DNA of 64,000 nt from Ensifer canadensis (lineage in GTDB: Bacteria > Pseudomonadota > Alphaproteobacteria > Rhizobiales > Rhizobiaceae): the NCBI RefSeq assembly GCF_017488845.2, contig NZ_CP083370.1:310001-374000 (forward strand). Direction: 5' to 3'. The notes beneath the pieces were generated by a model. That model saw nothing but the letters and a program-made list of their open reading frames with translations. It was not told the origin of the DNA and did no database searches. Numbering within the stretch: the stretch's first letter is position 1; each line of letters begins with the position of its first letter. The position numbers were made by a program, and so were the translations under genes. Shown here piece by piece: positions 27,466 through 36,426 of this stretch.

Positions 27466-28496
27466 CATTTCTGCGGAGCGGGGCCAGTCGAGGCGCGGAC
27501 GATCAATTCGGCGCGCCAGAGTTCCTGGTCGGGATAATCGCCGCTCTTGAGGATGCCTGCAATCAGTCGGGTCGCGATGCGCCCGCCGGCTGCCCGGAGC
27601 GACGACCGCGTCGTCGTCAGCGGCACGCTGAAATTCTCCGGCTTCAGCATCGGCAGCACATCGTCATGCGCGATCAGCGAGATGTCGCGGCCCATCGCCA
27701 GTCCCGCCTGGTTGATCGCCCTGACGGCGCCAAGCGCCAGCACGGTGCTTGAACAGAGCACCGCGGTCGGCGCGTCGGGCTGCTGCAGGAAGCGCTGCAT
27801 GCTGCGATATCCGTGTTCGTCGGTCATAAGCGAGTGGTGGACGAGGGTTTCGTCGAGGTTGAGCCCATGCTCGGCCAGCGCCCGGGCCATGCCCTTATGG
27901 CGGCGGATGGAAAAGGTCAGGTAGTCGGGTCCGTTGATCAGCGCAATCCGCTGATGCCCGAGCTGGATCAGCAGCCGTGTCGCGTCATAGAAGGCGCCGG
28001 TGTTGTCGATGTCGAGGAAAGGATAGTCCCGTGCCTCGCCGATCGAGCGCCCATGGACGACAAAGGGCATCGACAGCGATTTGAGCATCGCGATGCGCGG
28101 GTCGTTGGCGCGCATATAGGCGAGGAACAGTGCGTCGACGTTGCCGCTGGCGGCCAGGCGCTGGAAGGTCGCCTCCTCGTCTTCCGGCGCGCTCGGATTG
28201 AGCACGAAATGGAAGTCGTGCTTGACCGCTTCCTCGCCGAGGCCCGCGAGGAATTCGCCGAAATGCACGTCGGAATCGATGCCGGCCGCTATCGGCATGA
28301 CCATGCCGATCGAATAGGCCTTGCCGGTAGCGAGGCGCTGGGCGGCCCGGTTCGGCCGATAGCCCGTTTCGCGCACGGCCTGCAGCACGCGTTGGCGGGT
28401 TTCCGCATTGACTTCCGGGTAGCCGTTCAGCGCCCGGCTGACTGTCGTCTGCGACAGGCCGAGCAGTTCCGCGAGCTGCTTGAGATTGACCGCCAT
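27465..28496 (-). CDS. aglR: LacI-family repressor of the alpha-glucoside locus, AglR
   Basis: 343 residues from ATG 28496 (GGGAGGG ribosome site; an in-frame TTG at 28514 is less likely). The N-terminal LacI helix-turn-helix is MAVNLKQLAELLGLSQTTVS, followed by the hinge and a periplasmic-binding-protein-like effector domain. It is divergent from aglE; the two 12-14 bp palindromes at 28512-28523 and 28714-28727 have the symmetric CAAAGCGCTTTG form of LacI/GalR operators. The likely effector is an alpha-glucoside such as trehalose, sucrose or maltose, based on the adjacent operon. One operator abuts its own ribosome site, so autoregulation is likely. Confidence 0.94.
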   Translation of the reverse strand: MAVNLKQLAELLGLSQTTVSRALNGYPEVNAETRQRVLQAVRETGYRPNRAAQRLATGKAYSIGMVMPIAAGIDSDVHFGEFLAGLGEEAVKHDFHFVLNPSAPEDEEATFQRLAASGNVDALFLAYMRANDPRIAMLKSLSMPFVVHGRSIGEARDYPFLDIDNTGAFYDATRLLIQLGHQRIALINGPDYLTFSIRRHKGMARALAEHGLNLDETLVHHSLMTDEHGYRSMQRFLQQPDAPTAVLCSSTVLALGAVRAINQAGLAMGRDISLIAHDDVLPMLKPENFSVPLTTTRSSLRAAGGRIATRLIAGILKSGDYPDQELWRAELIVRASTGPAPQK

Positions 28497-28511
28497 GGTC
28501 AATTTCCCTCC

Positions 28512-28523
28512 CAAAGCGCTTTG
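28512..28523. promoter_or_regulatory. AglR operator, aglR-proximal (predicted)
   Basis: Perfect 12-bp palindrome CAAAGCGCTTTG, just upstream of the aglR ribosome site. The same sequence recurs 203 bases away in front of aglE. Confidence 0.75.
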
Positions 28524-28675
28524 AATATCCGTATGATTTTTATGGTTTGATCCAGCGCCCTCGAATTCTGTAACACTCGTTTTTCATCATACAAAGCGGA
28601 ATTAGCCGACTTCGCGCTGCAAAAAGTTGCCGCAAAGCAAAATACTGTCGGCAGAAGGCCGGTGAATCGAAAGCT

Positions 28676-28706
28676 CTTGACTCCTGGAGTGTCGGAATGG
28701 TTTGTT
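28676..28706 (+). promoter_or_regulatory. Probable aglE promoter
   Basis: CTTGAC (28676-28681) matches the rhizobial -35 consensus. The -10 position (TTTGTT, 28701-28706) is weak. The predicted operator begins eight bases downstream, so a bound repressor would block initiation. Confidence 0.45.
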
Positions 28707-28713
28707 AGCAAAC

Positions 28714-28727
28714 TCAAAGCGCTTTGA
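28714..28727. promoter_or_regulatory. AglR operator, aglE-proximal (predicted)
   Basis: Perfect 14-bp palindrome TCAAAGCGCTTTGA, 60 bases before the aglE start; its core is identical to the site beside aglR. Confidence 0.78.
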
Positions 28728-28786
28728 ATTTTGCGCGTTGATGATCTGCCCGGCGGGATCCGGGTTCATCTTGGGAGGAGAACACC

Positions 28787-30145
28787 GTGAAGAGATCATT
28801 TCTGTTGAGCGTGGCTGCGCTGGCGCTGTTTGCGGGCGCTGCCGGCGCTGCGGATCTGAAGTTCAAGCCTGGCGAAGATTCCAAATTCAACTGGGCGAGC
28901 TTCGAGGAATTCAAGAAGGGTCACGACCTCAAGGGGCAGACGCTGACGATCTTCGGACCCTGGCGCGGCGAGGACGAAGCGCTCTTCAAGAGCGTCTATG
29001 CCTATTTCGTCGAGGCGACCGGCGTCGAGCTCAAATATTCGTCCTCTGAAAACTACGAACAGCAGATCGTCATCGACACCCAGGCCGGCAGCCCGTCCGA
29101 TATTTCCATCCTGCCGCAGCCGGGCCTGATTGGCGACTTGGCGTCCAAGGGCTACCTGACGCCGCTCGGCGATGATACTCAGAAGTGGCTGCTCGACAAT
29201 TATGCGGCCGGCCAGTCCTGGGTCGATCTCTCGACCTACAAGGGCAAGGACGGTAACGCCGCCCTCTATGCCTTCCCATACAAGATCGACGTGAAGTCGC
29301 TGGTCTGGTATTCGCCTGAGAACTTCGAGGACGCCGGCTACGAAGTGCCGAAGACCATGGAAGAGCTGAAGGCGCTTACCGAGAAGATCGCCGCTGATGG
29401 CCAGAAGCCCTGGTGCATTGGCCTCGGCTCGGGCGGCGCGACCGGTTGGCCGGCCACCGACTGGGTGGAAGACATGATGCTGCGCACGCAGCCGGCCGAT
29501 GTCTACGACAAGTGGGTCAAGAACGAGATCCCGTTCAACGATCCGGCAGTCGTCGGCGCGATCGACGAATTCGGCTGGTTTGCCAAGAACGACAAGTTCG
29601 TCGACGGCGGCGCGGCAGCGGTCGCGTCCTCCGACTTCCGCGACAGCCCGAAGGGGCTCTTCGCGTCGCCGCCGAAGTGCTACCTGCATCACCAGGCTTC
29701 GTTCATTCCGTCGTTCTTCCCTGAGGGCACGGTGATCGGCGAGGATGCCGACTTCTTCTACATGCCGCCTTATGACAGCAAGAAGGATCTCGGCAATCCG
29801 GTTCTCGGTGCCGGCACGCTGGCGATGATCACCAAGGACACGCCGGCGGCACGCGCCTTCATCGAGTTCCTGAAGACACCGATCGCGCATGAAGTCTGGA
29901 TGGCGCAGACGAGCTTCCTGACGCCCTACAAGAGCGTCAACGTCGATGCCTACGGCAACCCGCCGCTGAAGAAGCAGGGCGAGATCCTGCTGAATGCGAC
30001 GACCTTCCGCTTCGACGGCTCCGACCTGATGCCCGGCAAGATCGGCGCGGGCGCCTTCTGGACCGGCATGGTCGATTTCGTCGGCGGCAAGTCCGCTTCC
30101 GACGTTGCCGACAGCGTTCAGAAGGCCTGGGACGCCATCAAGTAA
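28787..30145 (+). CDS. aglE: Alpha-glucoside-binding periplasmic protein AglE
   Basis: 452 residues with a GTG start at 28787 (GGGAGGAGAACACC). Residues 1-22 form a signal peptide ending GAAGAA. The mature part is a family 1 extracellular solute-binding protein with LTIFGPWRGEDEALF and the late WTGMVDFVGGKSAS motif. It captures alpha-glucosides such as sucrose, maltose and trehalose for AglFG-AglK. A hairpin follows its stop, which commonly keeps binding protein more abundant than permease. Confidence 0.95.
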   Translation: MKRSFLLSVAALALFAGAAGAADLKFKPGEDSKFNWASFEEFKKGHDLKGQTLTIFGPWRGEDEALFKSVYAYFVEATGVELKYSSSENYEQQIVIDTQAGSPSDISILPQPGLIGDLASKGYLTPLGDDTQKWLLDNYAAGQSWVDLSTYKGKDGNAALYAFPYKIDVKSLVWYSPENFEDAGYEVPKTMEELKALTEKIAADGQKPWCIGLGSGGATGWPATDWVEDMMLRTQPADVYDKWVKNEIPFNDPAVVGAIDEFGWFAKNDKFVDGGAAAVASSDFRDSPKGLFASPPKCYLHHQASFIPSFFPEGTVIGEDADFFYMPPYDSKKDLGNPVLGAGTLAMITKDTPAARAFIEFLKTPIAHEVWMAQTSFLTPYKSVNVDAYGNPPLKKQGEILLNATTFRFDGSDLMPGKIGAGAFWTGMVDFVGGKSASDVADSVQKAWDAIK

Positions 30146-30153
30146 AAATGGAC

Positions 30154-30179
30154 GACGGGCGGCGATTGCGCCGCCCGTC
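30154..30179 (+). promoter_or_regulatory. Intercistronic hairpin aglE-aglF
   Basis: Ten-bp stem GACGGGCGGC (30154-30163) / GCCGCCCGTC (30170-30179), loop GATTGC, nine bases after aglE. No T-run, so more likely an mRNA stabiliser or partial attenuator than a full terminator. Confidence 0.75.
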
Positions 30180-30284
30180 CTGTCCTTGGGTCCGTTGAAC
30201 GCTTGGCGCGGCAGGGCCCCAACGAGAACGGCGACAATCGCCATGCCCTGCACGCAAAGTGCATTTCAGGGGGAGGGACATGTC

Positions 30285-31295
30285 ATGCAACAGCTCGTCT
30301 TTGCCGTAGGAACGATGGTGGCCGGGGTTCTCGGCTGCGCCGCCTACTTCTGGGGAACCAGCTTCATTCTCGATCTGATTTTCCCATCGAAGGGGAGATC
30401 TGGTGTCGAGGCGTCGCGCAACCTGCGCATCACCAATGCCATCCGGCCATGGCTGTTTCTCGCCCCGGCGCTGTTCGCGTTGACGATCTACCTCATCTAC
30501 CCCGTGATCATGTCGGTCTGGTTCAGCCTGCATGACCGCGCCGGACAAAACTTCGTCGGTGCCAGTAACTACGTCTGGATGCTGAACGACGGAGAGTTTC
30601 GCCAGTCGATCTTCAACAACTTCCTCTGGCTGCTGGTGGTGCCGGCGCTCGCGACCTTCTTCGGGCTGGTCATCGCCGCTTTGACCGACCGCATCTGGTG
30701 GGGCAACATCGCCAAGACGCTGATCTTCATGCCGATGGCGATCTCCTTCGTCGGCGCCGCCGTCATCTGGAAGTTTATCTATGATTATCGCGCCGAGGGC
30801 ACGGAGCAGATCGGCCTCCTGAACGCGATCGTCGTTGCCTTCGGTGGCGATCCTCAGGCCTGGATCACGCTGCCTTTCTGGAACAACTTCTTCCTCATGG
30901 CCATCCTGGTCTGGATCCAGACCGGCTTCGCCATGGTGATCCTCTCGGCCGCCCTGCGCGGTATCCCGGAAGAGACGGTCGAGGCCGCCGTGATCGACGG
31001 CGCCAACGGCTGGCAGATCTTCTTCAAGATCATGGTGCCGCAGATCTGGGGCACGATCGCCGTCGTCTGGACGACGATCACTATTCTGGTCCTCAAGGTG
31101 TTCGATATCGTTCTGGCGATGACCAACGGGCAATGGCAGAGCCAGGTGCTCGCCAATCTCATGTTCGACTGGATGTTCCGCGGCGGCGGCGACTTTGGGC
31201 GCGGTGCGGCGATCGCCGTCGTCATCATGGTCCTCGTCATCCCGATCATGATCTGGAACATCCGCAATGCGGCCAAAGAAATGAAGGGGCACTGA
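30285..31295 (+). CDS. aglF: Alpha-glucoside ABC transporter permease AglF
   Basis: 336 residues from ATG 30285 (GGGGGAGGGACATGTC upstream). A MalF-type permease with about seven or eight membrane helices; the EAA loop is EETVEAAVIDGANGWQIFFK, which contacts the ATPase. aglG begins two bases after its stop. Confidence 0.94.
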   Translation: MQQLVFAVGTMVAGVLGCAAYFWGTSFILDLIFPSKGRSGVEASRNLRITNAIRPWLFLAPALFALTIYLIYPVIMSVWFSLHDRAGQNFVGASNYVWMLNDGEFRQSIFNNFLWLLVVPALATFFGLVIAALTDRIWWGNIAKTLIFMPMAISFVGAAVIWKFIYDYRAEGTEQIGLLNAIVVAFGGDPQAWITLPFWNNFFLMAILVWIQTGFAMVILSAALRGIPEETVEAAVIDGANGWQIFFKIMVPQIWGTIAVVWTTITILVLKVFDIVLAMTNGQWQSQVLANLMFDWMFRGGGDFGRGAAIAVVIMVLVIPIMIWNIRNAAKEMKGH

Positions 31296-31296
31296 G

Positions 31297-32445
31297 ATGA
31301 ACCCGGCGACACGCTCCCCTCTCACCTGGGCCGTACATCTATCTGTTCTTCTCCTGGTCGCCCTCTGGACGCTGCCGACCGCCGGCCTGTTGATCTCGTC
31401 GCTGCGCGACAAGGATCAGCTCGCGGTTTCCGGCTGGTGGACGGCACTGTCGACTTCGACCCAGAATATCGTCGCCCGCGCGCCGGGTGCCGATACCCAG
31501 GTCGAACGCGACGGCAAGTTCGTGATCTCGGGCGACGTGCTTGAAGGCACCTCTGCCGGTGAGGTTTCCGCCTTCGGCTTTTCGAGCCAAAAGCCGACCG
31601 CCTTCAAGCCTGGCGAAACTGCTGAGCTCAACGACGGCGAGAAGCTGACCGTCCAGGCCGATGGTAGCTTCGAGATCGTCTCGGACACGAAGATGGAAGG
31701 CTCGCGCGGCCAGCGCATCTTCTTCACCGCCGCCGTTCCGCCGCGCTTCACCTTCGACAATTACGTCGAAGTGCTGAGCGCCGAAGGCATCGGCGCTTCC
31801 TTCATCAACTCGCTGACGGTCGCCATTCCTTCGACGATCATCCCGATCCTGATTGCGGCCTTCGCCGCCTATGCGCTCGCCTGGATGCCGTTTCCGGGGC
31901 GCGCGATCCTGATTGCGGTCGTCGTCGGCCTGCTCGTCGTGCCACTGCAGATGTCGCTGATCCCGCTTCTGAAACTCTATAACGGCGTCGGCGCCTTCTT
32001 CGGCGTGCCGGCCAAGACCTATGTCGGCATCTGGCTCGCCCATACCGGTTTCGGCCTGCCGCTGGCGATCTATCTCCTGCGCAATTACATGGCCGGCCTG
32101 CCGCGCGAGATCATGGAATCCGCACGCGTCGACGGCGCCAGCGACTTCGACATCTTCGTCAAGATCATCCTGCCGCTGTCGTTCCCGGCGCTGGCGTCCT
32201 TCGCGATCTTCCAGTTCCTGTGGACCTGGAACGACCTGCTCGTCGCCATCGTCTTCCTCGGCGCCGGCCAGGATGAACTGGTCCTCACCGGCCGGCTGGT
32301 CAATCTCTTGGGTTCTCGCGGCGGCAATTGGGAAATCCTGACCGCCTCCGCCTTCATCACCATCGTCGTCCCCCTGATCGTGTTCTTCAGCCTGCAGCGC
32401 TACCTCGTGCGCGGCCTGCTGGCGGGATCGGTCAAGGGTGGTTGA
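31297..32445 (+). CDS. aglG: Alpha-glucoside ABC transporter permease AglG
   Basis: 382 residues, about 90 longer than MalG-type permeases. The extra part is a hydrophilic, beta-rich insert of about 115 residues (roughly 35-150) after the first membrane helix, predicted periplasmic. The usual MalG core follows, with the EAA loop REIMESARVDGASDFDIFVK. The start follows aglF by two bases. Confidence 0.94.
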   Translation: MNPATRSPLTWAVHLSVLLLVALWTLPTAGLLISSLRDKDQLAVSGWWTALSTSTQNIVARAPGADTQVERDGKFVISGDVLEGTSAGEVSAFGFSSQKPTAFKPGETAELNDGEKLTVQADGSFEIVSDTKMEGSRGQRIFFTAAVPPRFTFDNYVEVLSAEGIGASFINSLTVAIPSTIIPILIAAFAAYALAWMPFPGRAILIAVVVGLLVVPLQMSLIPLLKLYNGVGAFFGVPAKTYVGIWLAHTGFGLPLAIYLLRNYMAGLPREIMESARVDGASDFDIFVKIILPLSFPALASFAIFQFLWTWNDLLVAIVFLGAGQDELVLTGRLVNLLGSRGGNWEILTASAFITIVVPLIVFFSLQRYLVRGLLAGSVKGG

Positions 32446-32468
32446 CCTCACAGGGACTTCTGAACGGA

Positions 32469-34127
32469 ATGAGCATGACTGAAATGAGCGAATCCATTTT
32501 GCAGGCCGACAAGGATTGGTGGCGAGGCGCGGTGATCTATCAGATCTATCCGCGCTCCTACCAGGACTCCAACGGCGACGGCATCGGCGATTTGAAGGGC
32601 ATCACCGCCCGCCTGCCGCATGTCGCCTCGCTCGGCGCCGATGCTATCTGGATATCGCCCTTCTTCACCTCGCCGATGAAGGATTTCGGCTACGACGTTT
32701 CGAACTATACCGACGTCGACGGGATCTTCGGCAATCTCGCCGATTTCGATGCGCTGATCGCCGAGGCGCATCGGCTCGGTATCCGGGTGATGATCGACCT
32801 CGTTCTGTCCCATACCTCGGACCAGCATCCCTGGTTCGTCGAGAGCCGCGCCAGCCGGGCGAACGCCAAGGCGGACTGGTACGTCTGGGCAGACTCGAAA
32901 CCCGATGGAACGCCGCCGAACAACTGGCTGTCGATCTTCGGCGGCTCGGCCTGGGCCTGGGATCCGACGCGGCTGCAATATTACTTGCACAACTTCCTGA
33001 CCTCGCAGCCGGACCTCAACCTGCACAATCCTGATGTGCAGGAGGCGCTTTTGGGCGTCGAGCGCTTCTGGCTGGAGCGCGGCGTCGATGGCTTCCGCCT
33101 CGACACCATCAACTTCTATTTCCACGACAAACAGCTGCGCGACAATCCGGCGCTGGCGCCGGAGCGGCGCAACGCCTCCACTGCACCGGCGGTCAACCCG
33201 TATAATTATCAGGAACATCTCTACGACAAGAACCAGCCGGAGAACCTTGCGTTCCTGAAGCGGTTCCGTGCTGTCATGGACGAGTTTCCGGCAATCGCGG
33301 CGGTCGGCGAAGTCGGCGACAGCCAGCGTGGTCTCGAGATCGCCGGCGAGTACACCTCCGGCGGCGACAAGATGCACATGTGCTACGCCTTCGAGTTCCT
33401 GGCGCCCGACGCTCTGACACCGGCGCGTGTCGCCGAGGTTCTGCGCGACTTTCACAAGGCGGCGCCGGAGGGCTGGGCCTGCTGGGCCTTTTCCAACCAC
33501 GACGTCGTTCGCCATGTCAGTCGCTGGGGCGATGGCGTTGCCGATCGCGACGCGCACGCCAAGCTGCTGGCAAGCCTGCTGATGTCGCTGCGCGGCTCGG
33601 TCTGCATCTATCAGGGCGAGGAATTGGCTCTCACCGAAGCCGAGCTTGCCTTCGAGGATCTGAAGGATCCCTACGGCATTCAGTTCTGGCCCGACTTCAA
33701 GGGGCGCGACGGCTGCCGCACGCCGATGGTCTGGGATAGCACTGCTGCCAATGGCGGCTTCGGCGATGCCAAACCCTGGCTGCCGGTGCCGGCCGAACAC
33801 CTGAACCGGGCGGTCTCCGCGCAGAAGGATGACACCGCTTCGGTCATGGAGCACTATCGACGCTTCCTGCAGTTCAGAAAGGCGCATCCGGCCTTTGCCA
33901 AAGGCGAGATCGAGTTCCGCAGCACCGATGCGCCCGTGCTTGCCTTCGTGCGCAGCCACGGCAACGAGAAGCTCTTCTGCGCATTCAACATGAGCGGTAC
34001 GGCCGCTACGGTTGATTTGCCGAAGGAGCCAGTGGAAGCGCTTGACGGCCATGGTTTTACGGCCGAGATCAAGAACGACAAGGTCAATCTTCCAGCCTGG
34101 AGCGCATTCTTCGCGCGGCTGGTTTGA
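32469..34127 (+). CDS. aglA: Alpha-glucosidase AglA (GH13)
   Basis: 552 residues from ATG 32469. GH13 motifs in order: YQIYPRSYQDSNGDGIGDLK near the N-terminus, DLVLSHTSDQHPWF, nucleophile D212 in GFRLDTINFY, acid/base E281 in AVGEVGD, and transition-state stabiliser D345 in FSNHD. No signal peptide, so it hydrolyses imported alpha-glucosides to glucose in the cytoplasm. It lies in the transporter operon between aglG and aglK. Confidence 0.95.
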   Translation: MSMTEMSESILQADKDWWRGAVIYQIYPRSYQDSNGDGIGDLKGITARLPHVASLGADAIWISPFFTSPMKDFGYDVSNYTDVDGIFGNLADFDALIAEAHRLGIRVMIDLVLSHTSDQHPWFVESRASRANAKADWYVWADSKPDGTPPNNWLSIFGGSAWAWDPTRLQYYLHNFLTSQPDLNLHNPDVQEALLGVERFWLERGVDGFRLDTINFYFHDKQLRDNPALAPERRNASTAPAVNPYNYQEHLYDKNQPENLAFLKRFRAVMDEFPAIAAVGEVGDSQRGLEIAGEYTSGGDKMHMCYAFEFLAPDALTPARVAEVLRDFHKAAPEGWACWAFSNHDVVRHVSRWGDGVADRDAHAKLLASLLMSLRGSVCIYQGEELALTEAELAFEDLKDPYGIQFWPDFKGRDGCRTPMVWDSTAANGGFGDAKPWLPVPAEHLNRAVSAQKDDTASVMEHYRRFLQFRKAHPAFAKGEIEFRSTDAPVLAFVRSHGNEKLFCAFNMSGTAATVDLPKEPVEALDGHGFTAEIKNDKVNLPAWSAFFARLV

Positions 34128-34164
34128 GACAACGACAGACAAAAGAGACGAAGGGGAGGGTGCG

Positions 34165-35253
34165 ATGACAGGTCTGACGCTTAAAGATATCCGCAAGTCC
34201 TACGGTGCGGTCGATGTCATTCACGGCATCAATCTCGACATCAAGCAGGGCGAGTTCGTCGTGTTTGTCGGTCCGTCCGGCTGCGGCAAGTCGACATTGC
34301 TGCGCATGATCGCGGGTCTGGAGGAGATTACCGGCGGCGACATGTTCATCGATGGCGAGCGCGTCAACGACGTGCCGCCGTCCAAGCGCGGGATCGCCAT
34401 GGTGTTCCAGTCCTATGCGCTCTATCCGCATATGACCGTCTACGACAACATGGCCTTCGGCATGCGGATCGCCAAGGAGACGAAGGAGGAGATCGACCGG
34501 CGCGTGCGCGCGGCAGCCGATATCCTGCAGCTCACCAAGTACCTCGATCGTCTGCCGAAGGCGCTTTCGGGCGGCCAGCGCCAGCGCGTGGCGATCGGCC
34601 GGGCGATCTGCCGCGATCCCAAGGTCTTCCTGTTCGACGAGCCTTTGTCGAACCTCGACGCGGCGCTTCGCGTTGCCACCCGCATCGAGATCGCCAAGCT
34701 CAACGAGCAGATGGCGGACACGACGATGATCTACGTTACCCACGACCAGGTCGAGGCGATGACGCTTGCCGATCGTATCGTCGTGCTGTCGGCCGGCCAT
34801 ATCGAGCAGGTCGGCCCGCCGCTCGAGCTTTACGAGCGCCCGGCGAACCTGTTCGTCGCCCGCTTCATCGGTTCGCCAGCGATGAACGTCATCCCCGCGA
34901 CGATCACCGCCACCGGCCCGCAGACGACGGTGAAGCTTTCTGGCGGCAAGTCGGTGACACTCGATATCGCCACGAACGCGTCGGAAAACGGCAAGACGGC
35001 GAGCTTCGGCGTGCGTCCTGAAGATCTCCAGACGGCCAGCGGCGAGGACTTCCTGTTCGAAGGAACGGTCGCCATCGTCGAGGCGCTCGGCGAGGTGACG
35101 CTGCTCTATATCGAGGGACTGGTGGAGAAGGAGCCGATCATCGCCAAGATCCCGGGCATCCTGCCCGTTCATCGCGGCGAAAAAGTCCGGTTCACGGCCG
35201 ATAAGAACAAGCTGCATCTGTTCGACGCCGGCGGCAAGAGCTACCGCGTCTGA
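34165..35253 (+). CDS. aglK: Alpha-glucoside ABC transporter ATPase AglK
   Basis: 362 residues from ATG 34165 (GGGGAGGGTGCG). Walker A GPSGCGKST at 36-44, signature LSGGQRQR, Walker B VFLFDEP with the downstream H-loop THDQVEAMTLAD, and a C-terminal MalK-type regulatory (TOBE) domain from about 240. It powers AglFG. Last gene of the operon, with a strong terminator 27 bases after it. Confidence 0.95.
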   Translation: MTGLTLKDIRKSYGAVDVIHGINLDIKQGEFVVFVGPSGCGKSTLLRMIAGLEEITGGDMFIDGERVNDVPPSKRGIAMVFQSYALYPHMTVYDNMAFGMRIAKETKEEIDRRVRAAADILQLTKYLDRLPKALSGGQRQRVAIGRAICRDPKVFLFDEPLSNLDAALRVATRIEIAKLNEQMADTTMIYVTHDQVEAMTLADRIVVLSAGHIEQVGPPLELYERPANLFVARFIGSPAMNVIPATITATGPQTTVKLSGGKSVTLDIATNASENGKTASFGVRPEDLQTASGEDFLFEGTVAIVEALGEVTLLYIEGLVEKEPIIAKIPGILPVHRGEKVRFTADKNKLHLFDAGGKSYRV

Positions 35254-35279
35254 CAAAGACCACCATCGTTTGTCTTCAA

Positions 35280-35305
35280 CCCGTCCGATTTTCGGACGGG
35301 TTTTT
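35280..35305 (+). terminator. Terminator of the agl operon
   Basis: Nine-bp perfect stem CCCGTCCGA (35280-35288) / TCGGACGGG (35292-35300), three-base loop, then five T. Confidence 0.95.
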
Positions 35306-35443
35306 CTTTGCGAAGGCCCTCAATCTACCCTCTGTTAAATTTCTTCCTCTAGCCTGACGGGCAGGGGATACTAAGGGGCCTGTAGAATGACGACCGCGGC
35401 ACCGGTGATGCAGCAACACTTCCTGAACAAGGAAGAATCTTTC

Positions 35444-35797
35444 ATGTACGATCGCGAAACCACGTTCCCGATGGAGGACACGAGGAACGAGGCGCGGATC
35501 GAATATACCGAAAAGGGCATGACGCAGCTGAGCTCCCGCCGCTGCGAAATCATCAAGCTGTCGAAAAGCGGCGCGGTTCTGGGTATCCTGACCAAGTACC
35601 AGCTGCCGCAGAATTTCTACCTCGACATTCCAAGCGCCCGCATCCAGATGGTCGGCTGCCTGCTCAAGCGCGTGCACGCCAACAACATCGTCGAAGCGCG
35701 CTTCCTGCGGCTCCTGACCGATCGCGACCTCAATCGCATCTTCGTCTACAGCACCCATCCGAACCACCGGAACCGCACACTCGACATCTACCGCTGA
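35444..35797 (+). CDS. Degenerate PilZ-like small protein
   Basis: 117 residues from ATG 35444 (AAGGAAG eight bases upstream); an ATG at 35387 adds 19 residues. The segment CEIIKLSKSGAVLGI followed by LPQNFYLDIP and CLLKRVHANNIVEARFL has the strand pattern of a PilZ domain. However, the c-di-GMP-binding RxxxR is not evident, and the D/NxSxxG motif is altered to KLSKSG. It may be a non-binding PilZ relative. It is a single gene after the agl terminator. Confidence 0.75.
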   Translation: MYDRETTFPMEDTRNEARIEYTEKGMTQLSSRRCEIIKLSKSGAVLGILTKYQLPQNFYLDIPSARIQMVGCLLKRVHANNIVEARFLRLLTDRDLNRIFVYSTHPNHRNRTLDIYR

Positions 35798-35963
35798 ACC
35801 GGCAAGCGTTCGTGCGGGTGCCCCGTCCGGCCGAGACGGACTGGCGGGCGATGCGCCTTTGCGGCCAGGGACACCGTATTTCGAGGCCTCCAAACTATGC
35901 TTGACATGGAGTGTGGGCGTTGGATTGTTGTCGCCTGCACGCCAGAAGCGAGGCAACCGATCG

Positions 35964-36329
35964 ATGAAACGACCCTACCGCCTTTCCTGCCACTGCGGCG
36001 ATATCTGCATCGAAGTCGATGAGGAGCTCTCGGGGCTGGTCGAGTGCAACTGCTCGACATGCCGGCGCACCGGCTTCCTCCACTGGAAGATTGACGGCAG
36101 CAAGATCCGGTTGATCACCGAGAAGCGTCGCCTTTCCACCTATGTCTGGCGCGGCGTGACTGAAGGTCATCACTTCTGCCCGACCTGCAGTGTGGCGATC
36201 ATGCGCAGCGGCTACCCGAACAATCGCGTCTCGCTCAATGCGCGCTGCATCGAGGATATCGACATCTTCACGCTGGAGGTCGAGCGTTACGACGGTCGAA
36301 ACGACATGTATCCGGGGCCGCTGAAGTAG
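35964..36329 (+). CDS. GFA/CENP-V domain protein
   Basis: 121 residues from ATG 35964. The zinc-binding pattern of the GFA family is complete: C9-H-C11-G, C28-N-C30-S-T-C33, and C72-P-T-C75. The family includes glutathione-dependent formaldehyde-activating-like enzymes, but most members are uncharacterised and the glutathione role is disputed. It is convergent with edd across a 97-bp gap. Confidence 0.88.
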   Translation: MKRPYRLSCHCGDICIEVDEELSGLVECNCSTCRRTGFLHWKIDGSKIRLITEKRRLSTYVWRGVTEGHHFCPTCSVAIMRSGYPNNRVSLNARCIEDIDIFTLEVERYDGRNDMYPGPLK

Positions 36330-36426
36330 CGCTCGTCTTCGCAAGCGCGGCCCGCTACCGGCGGCGAGGGCCGGCAGCGATAGCTCGATGGAAGACAAAT
36401 CCTCCGCGGTGACGCCGAGGTTCGGC

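Noticed and set aside
32448..34196. 582-codon minus-strand frame opposite aglA
   Set aside because: Antisense shadow; aglA carries the complete GH13 motif set on the + strand.
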